Made by a program: the position numbers and the translations under genes. This document shows positions 9,101-16,334 of a stretch of DNA of 32,667 bases, piece by piece. The notes below the pieces were generated by a model that saw nothing but the letters and a program-made list of their open reading frames with translations, was not told where the DNA came from and did not search any database. Position 1 is the stretch's first letter. Every line of letters starts with the position of its first letter. The stretch covers positions 1-32,667 of the forward strand of contig CAIKRN010000056.1 of the NCBI GenBank assembly GCA_903829855.1, in the 5' to 3' direction. Source of the DNA: an uncultured Opitutia bacterium. GTDB lineage: Bacteria > Verrucomicrobiota > Verrucomicrobiia > Opitutales > UBA953.

Positions 9101-10041
9101 GCCTTGATGAGCTTGAGGAGTTCCTTGCGGCGGGACCGGATTTCCCGGCACCCAGCCTTTGCTAGGCGATCCGTCGAAAAGGCTTCCACGGTGAGGCTGG
9201 CGACGGCGGTGCCGTAAACCATGGCTTGCTTGAGTGTGGCGAAGTCAGTCGCGCCCACGGAAGCGAGGTAGCCAAGCATGGCGCCGGCGAAGCTGTCGCC
9301 CGCACCCGTCGGGTCGCGCAGTTCGGTGACGGGGTAGGCGGGTAGGGCAAACATGCCCTCTTCATGGAAGAGCACGGCACCGTGTTCGCCCTTCTTAATG
9401 ATGACCGTCTTGCAGCCATGGGCACGCAGTTGGCGACCAGCGATGATCACATTGGCTTCACCGGTGAGCTTCGCAGACTCCGTGTCATTGACAACGAGCA
9501 GATCGGCCCGGCGCATGACCTCACCCAGTTTTTCACGCTGGGTTTCAATCCAGATATCGATGGTGTCGGCCAAGACGAAGCGCGGGCCAGCTAGCTGGTC
9601 GAGCACGTTGAGCTGCAGGTCTGGTCGGATATTACCCAGCATCACGTAAGGCGTCGAGCGGTGGGCCTCTGGGAGCTTCGGCTTGAAGTGCTCAAAGACA
9701 TTCAACTGCAGATCCTCGGTGTCGCGGCGGTTATAGTTTTCGTGATAACGACCGCGCCAGAAAAAAGTGCGCCCGGAGGAATCCGTCAGAAGACCGTTAA
9801 GATCGATACCGCGTTTCTCGAGCTTCTTGCGATCGCGGTCGCGGAAGTCATGTCCAACCACGCCGACGATGCGGGGTGGGGCAAAATAACTCGCGGCGAG
9901 GCACGCATAGGAAGCGCTGCCGCCGAGGATGCGCTCACCCTTATCATGGGGTGTGACGATGCTGTCGTAGGCGACCGAACCGACGACGAGGACGGGGTCG
10001 GCCTCGCGGCCTTTGTTTTTAATGCGGGTGGGAGTGGTCAT
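9097..10041 (-). CDS. PfkB-family carbohydrate/nucleoside kinase
   Basis: VVGSVAYDSIVTPHDKGERILGGSASYACLAASYF; DPTGAGDSFAGAMLGYLA (PfkB C-terminal signature). Confidence 0.92.
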   Translation of the reverse strand: MTTPTRIKNKGREADPVLVVGSVAYDSIVTPHDKGERILGGSASYACLAASYFAPPRIVGVVGHDFRDRDRKKLEKRGIDLNGLLTDSSGRTFFWRGRYHENYNRRDTEDLQLNVFEHFKPKLPEAHRSTPYVMLGNIRPDLQLNVLDQLAGPRFVLADTIDIWIETQREKLGEVMRRADLLVVNDTESAKLTGEANVIIAGRQLRAHGCKTVIIKKGEHGAVLFHEEGMFALPAYPVTELRDPTGAGDSFAGAMLGYLASVGATDFATLKQAMVYGTAVASLTVEAFSTDRLAKAGCREIRSRRKELLKLIKA

Positions 10042-10595
10042 GTAAATAGATCAGGTCGGGCATCGCGTAGGCGGTAGAGCGCTAGTAGTGCCAGCGAATG
10101 TTGGGCGGGTTCGGCGAGGGCGGTGGTTAGCGCATCTTTCGGCTTAAGGCAGAGCACCTGAATTTCCTCATGCTCATCTGGAGCCCGCTGGCCGTGGGGT
10201 TGGACGCCTTCGAGTAGAACGAAATGGCATCGATTGGATTGGATGGCGGGGTTGGGTGCACAGGTTCCGATCAGCCGCGCGCGGCCACCCGTGAAGCCCG
10301 TCTCTTCCTCGGTTTCGCGGACGGCGGCCAGGACGGGGTCTTCGCCGGACTCGACGATGCCTCCGGGACTTTCCGTTGAGAGCTGGCGCGTGCCGAAGCG
10401 ATATTGTCGGACCATCACCAACCGCCCGTCATCCGTGATGGGAAGTGCCAGGACCCAATCGCCGGAGCGTAGCACAAAAAAATCACCCTCTCGTTTGTCG
10501 AGAGGGTGATGACAGTGTTCCTTATAAACTCGGAAAACTCGGCAGTCGGCGTGGAGCGCTTCATGCTGGACGGACCAGCGTGCGGGCGCCGACAT
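10038..10595 (-). CDS. NUDIX hydrolase (ADP-ribose pyrophosphatase-like)
   Basis: NUDIX box GGIVESGEDPVLAAVRETEEETGFTGG; LVMVRQYRFGTRQLSTESPGG. ATGA overlap with the downstream pfkB-family gene. Confidence 0.92.
   Translation of the reverse strand: MSAPARWSVQHEALHADCRVFRVYKEHCHHPLDKREGDFFVLRSGDWVLALPITDDGRLVMVRQYRFGTRQLSTESPGGIVESGEDPVLAAVRETEEETGFTGGRARLIGTCAPNPAIQSNRCHFVLLEGVQPHGQRAPDEHEEIQVLCLKPKDALTTALAEPAQHSLALLALYRLRDARPDLFT
10476..10510 (-). terminator. Perfect intrinsic-terminator-like hairpin located inside the NUDIX coding region
   Basis: Minus strand ATCACCCTCTCG-ACAAA-CGAGAGGGTGAT followed by T-run (TTTTTTT counting the last stem base): 12-bp perfect stem, 5-nt loop. Confidence 0.8.
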
Positions 10596-10604
10596 GCGCG
10601 GAGC

Positions 10605-11117
10605 TTACTTAGTTTTCAGCTTCTGGCCGATGCGGAGCTTATTCGAATCGACGCCAGGATTGAGGTCAGAGAGAGCCTTCAGGGTAATGCCAACTTTCTT
10701 GGCGATTTTACCGAGGTTGTCGCCAGCGACCACAGAGTATTCGCCAGGTCCGGCAGCAGCAGCGGTCTTGCCACCCTTTTCACCAGCAGGAGCGGAAGCC
10801 TTCTTGGTGGCAGCAGCCTGGAGTTCAGAAATCGCTTTTTGAGTGAGCTCTACGTTCTGCTTGGCGCGGTCATCAGCGGCCTGGACGGCGGCACCGAGGG
10901 CGTCGAGCTCGACCTTAGTGGCCTTGCTTTTGACAGCTTCTTCAATCGCAGCGACCTGCTGGGCGGCCCCGGCGGCAGCAGCGTTGGCGCTGGCGGCTTC
11001 TCCTTTGGCTTTGTAGCCGAGCACGAGGGCGGCGGCGCCGAGGGCGAAGCCAGCAATGCCCAAAATGAGCGGAAGCTTGGATTCAGAAGAGGAGGAGGAG
11101 ATGCTGTCGTTTTCCAT
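10605..11117 (-). CDS. LysM domain membrane-anchored protein
   Basis: TM LILGIAGFALGAAALVLGY, Ala-rich coiled coil, C-terminal LysM: GEYSVVAGDNLGKIAKKVGITLKALSDLNPGVDSNKLRIGQKLKTK. Confidence 0.9.
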   Translation of the reverse strand: MENDSISSSSSESKLPLILGIAGFALGAAALVLGYKAKGEAASANAAAAGAAQQVAAIEEAVKSKATKVELDALGAAVQAADDRAKQNVELTQKAISELQAAATKKASAPAGEKGGKTAAAAGPGEYSVVAGDNLGKIAKKVGITLKALSDLNPGVDSNKLRIGQKLKTK

Positions 11118-11161
11118 AGTGGGAGGAGTTTTTCGGGTTGGAACGTTTTGAGACTAGCGGA

Positions 11162-11191
11162 TTGACAGGGACGGCAACACAAAATCATTAT
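11162..11191 (+). promoter_or_regulatory. Sigma70-type promoter for tRNA-Pro
   Basis: TTGACA (11162-11167), 18-nt spacer, CATTAT (11186-11191), 13 nt before the tRNA 5' end. Confidence 0.55.
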
Positions 11192-11204
11192 GTTTTTCGG
11201 GTAC

Positions 11205-11280
11205 CGGGCAGTATCTCAATTGGTAGAGTCCCTGCTTTGGGAGCAGGGTGTTGCAGGTTCAAGTCCTGTCTGCCCGACCA
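11205..11280 (+). tRNA. tRNA-Pro(TGG), CCA encoded
   Basis: Acceptor CGGGCAG/CTGCCCG, anticodon stem CCTGC/GCAGG with loop TTTGGGA (anticodon TGG), T-arm GCAGGTTCAAGTCCTG, 3' ACCA. Confidence 0.93.
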
Positions 11281-11313
11281 CCCGACCCTTAGGTTTTACG
11301 CTGAATTCACCAA

Positions 11314-12522
11314 TCAGGCGTAAGCTAAGGCCTGTCCGTCTTTAATCACGGTGACGTGATTGGAGTCGTCTGGCTGGGCTGAAGCTTCGGTTCGGCCGAT
11401 CACTTGGGCGGCCAATCCGAGGCTGGCGGCAATCTGGAGGGCGACCGGGACGTCTGCGGGCGCAAGGAAGACTTCCAAGCGATGCCCCATATTATAGACT
11501 TGGTGCATTTCCTTGGCATCCGTGCCACTTACCTTAGCAATTTCAGCGAAAATAGGGGGGGTCGGGAAAAGATTATCTTTAATAAAATGGACGTTGGTCC
11601 CGAAGCGGCGGCACTTCGTCTGGCCGCCTCCGGAGCAATGAACTAGGCCTTTAACGCGTTGAGGACCGAGTGCCTGAAGCAGTCGAAGGGCGTAGGGGGC
11701 GTAAGTCCGAGTCGGAGAGAGGAGGGCCTGGCCCACCGTCAGCGCGGAGCCGGGGAGGGGGTCCTGGAGGCGATGGGGTCCGCAGTAGGCCAGTTCGGCG
11801 GGGGTCGCCTTGTCGTAGGTCTCTGGATACTTTTCGGCGTAGTACTTGGAAAGTAGTTCGTGGCGGGCGCTGGTCAGGCCATTGGAGCCGATTCCACTGT
11901 TCTCTCCCTTTTCATAAGAGCAGGTGCCGCCGGAGGCGATGCCCACGATGGCCAAGCCCGGCCCGACGTTCGCTGCGTCCACGACATCTTTGCGGGCGAG
12001 GATTGCCGTGGCTGTCGAATCGACGGTGAGCGTGGGCGTCAGGTCGCCGACGTCGGCCGTCTCGCCGCCGCCGGAAGTGATCCCAAAGCCTTGGGCACGC
12101 AACATCGCAAGGACGTCTTCGGTGCCATTGATGAGTTCGGCGAGAATCGCACCCGGGATAGCCTTGGCGTTGCGATTGATCGTCGAGGAGAGGATAACGC
12201 CTTTCGTTACGCCGACGCACAGCAAGTCATCAATGTTCATGATGATGCTGTCTTGAGCAATGCCGCGGAAGACGGAGGCGTCGCCGGTTTCTTTCCACCA
12301 GAGATAAGCGAGGAGTGCCTTAGTGCCCGAGCCATCGGAGTGGGTGACGACGCAATGGTCGGGGTTTCCTGTTAGGTTATCGGCGACAATCTTGCAGAAA
12401 GCCGAAGGGTAGAGGCCGCGGTCAAGGCGATCCACGGCGGCGTGGACTTCGCTTTTCGAGGCGGAAACCCCCCGCGCCGCATATCGGCCAGAATCAGAGG
12501 AGGGCTTGCTTTCGTGCACCAT
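11314..12522 (-). CDS. purM: AIR synthase / phosphoribosylformylglycinamidine cyclo-ligase-like (PurM superfamily, form resembling Bacteroidetes-type proteins)
   Basis: [121 protein letters not shown]. Confidence 0.85.
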   Translation of the reverse strand: MVHESKPSSDSGRYAARGVSASKSEVHAAVDRLDRGLYPSAFCKIVADNLTGNPDHCVVTHSDGSGTKALLAYLWWKETGDASVFRGIAQDSIIMNIDDLLCVGVTKGVILSSTINRNAKAIPGAILAELINGTEDVLAMLRAQGFGITSGGGETADVGDLTPTLTVDSTATAILARKDVVDAANVGPGLAIVGIASGGTCSYEKGENSGIGSNGLTSARHELLSKYYAEKYPETYDKATPAELAYCGPHRLQDPLPGSALTVGQALLSPTRTYAPYALRLLQALGPQRVKGLVHCSGGGQTKCRRFGTNVHFIKDNLFPTPPIFAEIAKVSGTDAKEMHQVYNMGHRLEVFLAPADVPVALQIAASLGLAAQVIGRTEASAQPDDSNHVTVIKDGQALAYA

Positions 12523-12579
12523 GGCTCTTGCGTGCTTATCTCCGACCGCACTATTGGGTCAACGACCTTTCTCTTCCGC

Positions 12580-13029
12580 GTGGTTTCATCCATCCTCCAG
12601 CACCCTTGGTTCCGACGGATTTTCGCCGCCGTACTCGGCCTGTTGCTCGGGCTCTTCTTGGTGGCGTTCGGCGGATGGCTTAATCAGCAGTCTCTGCACA
12701 GCCTGGCCGAAGACTTGCGGCGGGCGTACGCCGACCATGATGCCCGCGCCATGGAGCAGCTCTATTGCTGGGAGGGAGTGGATGCCGGCACGAAGGCACG
12801 CGTGCGCTTGGTCATTCTGCAGGAATTCGAGTTGCCGGTGGCGGCGGTAGTCGTGAGGCCGCTCGCACGTATCGACCGTTTAGACCACCCGGGGCTCCGC
12901 CCGAATTTGCCGGCCGCCGCCAACATCGAGGTGACGTATGACACCGCGGACCATCTTTCCTCGGCCTTTCTGGCCGGGCGCGACGGCTGGTTCCATCATC
13001 GGCTCGTGGTGATGATTCCGGCGAATTGA
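12580..13029 (+). CDS. Membrane-anchored hypothetical protein
   Basis: Possible GTG start VVSSILQHPWFRRIFAAVLGLLLGLFLVAFGGWL (TM), then soluble domain; the upstream extension to 12442 overlaps purM. Start uncertain. Confidence 0.5.
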   Translation: MVSSILQHPWFRRIFAAVLGLLLGLFLVAFGGWLNQQSLHSLAEDLRRAYADHDARAMEQLYCWEGVDAGTKARVRLVILQEFELPVAAVVVRPLARIDRLDHPGLRPNLPAAANIEVTYDTADHLSSAFLAGRDGWFHHRLVVMIPAN

Positions 13030-13076
13030 CGGGCATTCTTGACAGCGACCCGCCCGCCCGCACTTAATTCCTGACT

Positions 13077-13310
13077 ATGGCTGATAAGAACGACAAGCGT
13101 CCCGAAAGCGCCCCCGGCAAGTTCTACGTGGATTCGCAGTGCATCGACTGCGATCTCTGCCGCGAGACCGCCCCGAAATCCTTCACTCGCCAGGATGATG
13201 GCGGCTATTCCTACGTCTTCGCCCAGCCAACCGACCAGGAAGGTATCGATAAGTGCATGGAAGCCCTCGAGGGCTGCCCGGTCGACGCCATCGGTAAGGA
13301 CGGCGAATAA
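13077..13310 (+). CDS. Ferredoxin, single [4Fe-4S] type
   Basis: 77 aa; CIDCDLCRETAPKSF ... CMEALEGCPVDAI. Confidence 0.9.
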   Translation: MADKNDKRPESAPGKFYVDSQCIDCDLCRETAPKSFTRQDDGGYSYVFAQPTDQEGIDKCMEALEGCPVDAIGKDGE

Positions 13311-13329
13311 TCGCTTCAGCGATTTTCTC

Positions 13330-13356
13330 AAAAGCCCCGGATCTCCGGGGCTTTTT
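13330..13356. terminator. Terminator after ferredoxin (structure could work in both directions)
   Basis: AAAAGCCCCGG-ATCT-CCGGGGCTTTTT; 11-bp stem. Confidence 0.85.
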
Positions 13357-13393
13357 GTTTGGGTCCTTCCGACGCGGCGCCTACATTCATCCC

Positions 13394-13801
13394 ATGGGCG
13401 TTAAAATCTCCTGCGAATACCTCGGTGATCTACGCGTGCGCGCCACCCACGGTCCATCGGGTACCATCCTCCACACCGATGCGCCCGTGGATAATCACGG
13501 CAAGGGTGAGTCGTTCTCCCCGACCGACCTCACGGCGACTTCGCTCGCAACGTGCATCATGACGATTCTCGGCATCCAGGCCAAAGGGCTGGAACTCGAC
13601 TTTCGTGGCCTGCGCGTTGAGGTTGAGAAACACATGACCGCTCAGCCTCCGCGTCGCATCGCGAAGCTCGAGGCGACGGTCTATATGCCCGCCGGTATTG
13701 CCGAAGATTTACGCGACCGCCTGATCCGCGCGGCGAATGCTTGCCCCGTAAAACAGTCACTCCACCCCGACGTCGAGATTGTGCTGACCTGGGTGTGGTA
13801 G
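13394..13801 (+). CDS. OsmC-family peroxiredoxin-like protein
   Basis: MGVKISCEYLGDLRVRATHGPSGT; GESFSPTDLTATSLATCIMTILG; ANACPVKQSLHPDVEI (two conserved Cys). Confidence 0.9.
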   Translation: MGVKISCEYLGDLRVRATHGPSGTILHTDAPVDNHGKGESFSPTDLTATSLATCIMTILGIQAKGLELDFRGLRVEVEKHMTAQPPRRIAKLEATVYMPAGIAEDLRDRLIRAANACPVKQSLHPDVEIVLTWVW

Positions 13802-13809
13802 GAAGAATG

Positions 13810-13851
13810 GAGGACTGAATCGAGGGCAGCGCTGAGGACTGTATCGAGGGC
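13810..13851. repeat. Two imperfect tandem copies, 24-nt period
   Basis: GAGGACTGAATCGAGGGC (13810-13827) and GAGGACTGTATCGAGGGC (13834-13851), 17/18 identical. Confidence 0.5.
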
Positions 13852-13918
13852 TGAGTAGATGAGCTGCAAAAGGGTAGGGTCTGGACCGCGTCACGACCTG
13901 GCCTGTATCTGCCACTTA

Positions 13919-13943
13919 GGTAGGGACGCGTCGGCGACGCGTC
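13919..13943 (+). repeat. GGTAGGG + hairpin dispersed repeat, copy 2
   Basis: GGTAGGGACGCGTCGGCGACGCGTC; hairpin ACGCGTC-GGC-GACGCGT. Confidence 0.6.
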
Positions 13944-14015
13944 CGTTCGCCTGCGGGCGTGCGATAACAACGAGGCTAGCTAAGACCCGACGACTACCCA
14001 CCCTCGGTCTCCAAC

Positions 14016-14042
14016 GGCGGGCTCGGAGAGCCCCGCCCTACC
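14016..14042 (-). repeat. GGTAGGG + hairpin dispersed repeat (minus orientation)
   Basis: Reverse complement reads GGTAGGGCGGGGCTCTCCGAGCCCGCC; inverted relative to 13919-13943. Confidence 0.55.
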
Positions 14043-14071
14043 TCCAAGCGGCGCTTACGACGCGCATCGCG

Positions 14072-15382
14072 CTACCACTCCCGCTTCTTGTGGCCGATGG
14101 TCGCGTAGTACAAGAGGTACAGGTAGCACGGCAGGATAATCCAATAGGCGTTCTGGACACCGAAGCGGTCTGCGATCCAGCCGTAACCAAGGGGAATGAT
14201 CGCGTTGCCGCAAAGCCCCATGATCATCACGGAAGCGCCTATCTTGGTGAACCGGCCGAGGCCGTCGAGGGCTAGCGGCCAGACGCCAGCCCAGGTGAGT
14301 GAATTCGCAAAACCCAGGAGCACGACGAACCAGAGGGAGAGGTCAGCTTGGTGGCTCAGGAATTGTACCGGTAGGTGCACGCAGACAATGAGCAGGGAGA
14401 GGATGACACCGAGCGCCGTACATAGCCGGAGCGCAGTGACCTGGCTGATGAAACGCGGGATAAGGGCGATGCCCAGCAGGTAGCCGGTGATCATGGCGGC
14501 CAGCGTATACGAGGGGAAGACCTTCGCTTCCAGCAAGGTCAGCCCCATCGATTGTGCGTACGGGATGATGGTGTCGACGGCGATCACGGACGCCCCCACA
14601 TGCAGAAAGATGCCCACCGCTCCGAGGATGAGGTGGGGAAATTGCCAGATGCTCGTCTTGTCGGCGTTGGCCTCCGCGACTTCTTCCGACTCATGTTCGG
14701 TATCGATTTCTGGCAACGGGGAGACGCGCACCAAGAAGCCGAGCACCATGAGTACCGTGCCGACGCAAGCATACGGGACAATCACCCGGCGGATTAGCTC
14801 ATCGAGCACCACCGCTTTTTCCCCGGCGGCCATCGTGGCCAATCGGTTGAAGAGGTCCGTGTCCGTCACGCGGAACACCGCCGCGGCAAATAATAGTGGA
14901 GCGAGAATTCCAGCCCCCTTATTACAGATGCCCATGATGCTGATGCGACGGGCGGCGGTCTCCTTGGGGCCGAGGACGGTGATGTAGGGATTGGCGGCCG
15001 TCTGCAGAATCGCCAGGCCGGCTCCGAGCGTGAATAGTCCGCCCAGAAAAATTCCGTAGGTGCGGGTCATCGCCGCCGGAATGAAGATAAAGGCGCCGAG
15101 TGCCATCACCCAGAAGCCGATCATCATCCCTTGCTTAAATCCCGTGCGATTCAGTAGGTGTGCGGCCGGCAGGGAGAAGAGTAGGTAGGAGATATAAAAA
15201 GCGAAAGTGACCAGGTACGCTTCGAAGTACGTGAGCTCGCAGCCGATTTTGAAGTAAGGAATCAGGATGGCATTGGCCCATGACACGAAACCAAAGATGA
15301 AGAACAGTACGCCGATGATGGCGATGGAGATGGCGGTCTGCCGTGGCGTTAGGTCGAGCGCATGCACGGTGTCGGTACTCAT
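14072..15382 (-). CDS. FucP-type sugar MFS transporter (L-fucose:H+ symporter family)
   Basis: Start at MSTDTVHALDLTPRQTAISIAIIGVLFFIFGFVSWANAILIPYFK; AGLAILQTAANPYITVLGP typical of FucP family; multiple TM helices. Confidence 0.9.
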   Translation of the reverse strand: MSTDTVHALDLTPRQTAISIAIIGVLFFIFGFVSWANAILIPYFKIGCELTYFEAYLVTFAFYISYLLFSLPAAHLLNRTGFKQGMMIGFWVMALGAFIFIPAAMTRTYGIFLGGLFTLGAGLAILQTAANPYITVLGPKETAARRISIMGICNKGAGILAPLLFAAAVFRVTDTDLFNRLATMAAGEKAVVLDELIRRVIVPYACVGTVLMVLGFLVRVSPLPEIDTEHESEEVAEANADKTSIWQFPHLILGAVGIFLHVGASVIAVDTIIPYAQSMGLTLLEAKVFPSYTLAAMITGYLLGIALIPRFISQVTALRLCTALGVILSLLIVCVHLPVQFLSHQADLSLWFVVLLGFANSLTWAGVWPLALDGLGRFTKIGASVMIMGLCGNAIIPLGYGWIADRFGVQNAYWIILPCYLYLLYYATIGHKKREW

Positions 15383-15424
15383 GGGCGGGGTGCCGTCAGC
15401 CTGCCGGCTCGCCGAGCATGGGCA

Positions 15425-15453
15425 ATAAAAAGACCCCGGAGGTCCGGGGTCTT
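15425..15453 (-). terminator. Intrinsic terminator for the SlyD-like gene
   Basis: Plus-strand AAAAAGACCCCGGA-GG-TCCGGGGTCTT; on the minus strand an 11-bp stem followed by TTTTT. Confidence 0.75.
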
Positions 15454-15476
15454 GATTCAGGCAATGAAGCGCTGAG

Positions 15477-16136
15477 TTAGGCCGAGCAACCGCAACCGCC
15501 AGAACCGCAGCCACCTTGCTTCTGGGCGACGGGTTGTTCGGTGGAGCAACAGCCACCCGCCGAGGCGCCTTCTTCCGAAGAGCAGCAACCGCCTTCAGAA
15601 GCTTCACCCGTGGAGCAACAGCCACCTTCGGAGCCTTCGCTCGAGCCGCAGCCACCCCCACCACAGCAACCGCCAGACTGGTGCGGATGACCATGGGCGA
15701 GTTCGGTGAGTTCGGCGGCGCGGACGGCGACGACCTTGATGTCAAAATGAAGGGTCTTGCCGGCGAGCTCGTGATTGCCATCGAGCGTCACTTCTTCGCC
15801 TTCGATCTGCTTGATCGTGAGGACGCGCATACCGAGATTAGTTTCGGCGTGGAAGCGCATACCGAGCTGCGGGGTGTTGGCGCCGAAGGCATTGAGCGGG
15901 ACGCGCTGGAGAAGCTTGTCGCTGTATTCACCGTAGCCGAGCTGCGGCGGCACCGAGATGGATTTGGTGGCGCCGACTTCGAGGCCTTCGACACCCTGCT
16001 CGAGTCCGGGAATGATGTTCTGGGCACCGTGGAGATATTCCATCGGGCCACGATCACCGGAGGCGTCGATGACGTTACCCTGGTCGTCCTTCAGGGTGTA
16101 TTCGATGCTGACGACAGTTTCTTTAGCTACGCGCAT
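15477..16136 (-). CDS. FKBP-type peptidyl-prolyl isomerase, SlyD-like, with Cys-rich repeat C-terminus
   Basis: MRVAKETVVSIEYTLKDDQGNVIDAS, GPMEYLHGAQNIIPGLEQGVEGLEVG, DGNHELAGKTLHFDIKVV; tail GGCCGGGGCG...GGCCST...GGCCSS...GGCCST...GGCGSGGCGCSA. Confidence 0.93.
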   Translation of the reverse strand: MRVAKETVVSIEYTLKDDQGNVIDASGDRGPMEYLHGAQNIIPGLEQGVEGLEVGATKSISVPPQLGYGEYSDKLLQRVPLNAFGANTPQLGMRFHAETNLGMRVLTIKQIEGEEVTLDGNHELAGKTLHFDIKVVAVRAAELTELAHGHPHQSGGCCGGGGCGSSEGSEGGCCSTGEASEGGCCSSEEGASAGGCCSTEQPVAQKQGGCGSGGCGCSA

Positions 16137-16246
16137 AGTCATTGGGATGGTCGAAATTACGGGGTTCCCAGCCGCTGGCAAGTCACCATGCCATCTAAAC
16201 CTTGACCGCCCAGCGGGGGCGGGGTTGCCTTACCTTCCTGCTGTTT

Positions 16247-16322
16247 GGGGCCGTAGCTCAGTTGGTAGAGCGCGTCGTTCGCAATGACGAGGCCGTGAGT
16301 TCGAACCTCATCGGCTCCACCA
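16247..16322 (+). tRNA. tRNA-Ala(CGC), CCA encoded
   Basis: Acceptor GGGGCCG/CGGCTCC with G3-U70, D-arm GCTCAGTTGGTAGAGC, anticodon loop TTCGCAA, T-arm GTTCGAACC, 3' ACCA. Confidence 0.93.
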
Positions 16323-16334
16323 GCAGGATCCCGG

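Noticed and set aside
10506-11165. 219-aa plus ORF opposite the LysM gene
   Set aside because: Antisense to a recognisable LysM protein; no family features.
13810-13851. Tandem repeat as a possible CRISPR-like or minisatellite array
   Set aside because: Only two imperfect copies with a 6-nt spacer; no array and no cas genes.
14072-15781. 569-aa ORF as an extended transporter
   Set aside because: The first ~130 residues are an alternate-frame read of the SlyD Cys-repeat region; MSTDTVHAL (15382) is the natural start.
15516-16205. 229-aa plus ORF with Ala/Arg-rich repeats
   Set aside because: Mirror of the SlyD GGCC repeats on the other strand, not an independent gene.
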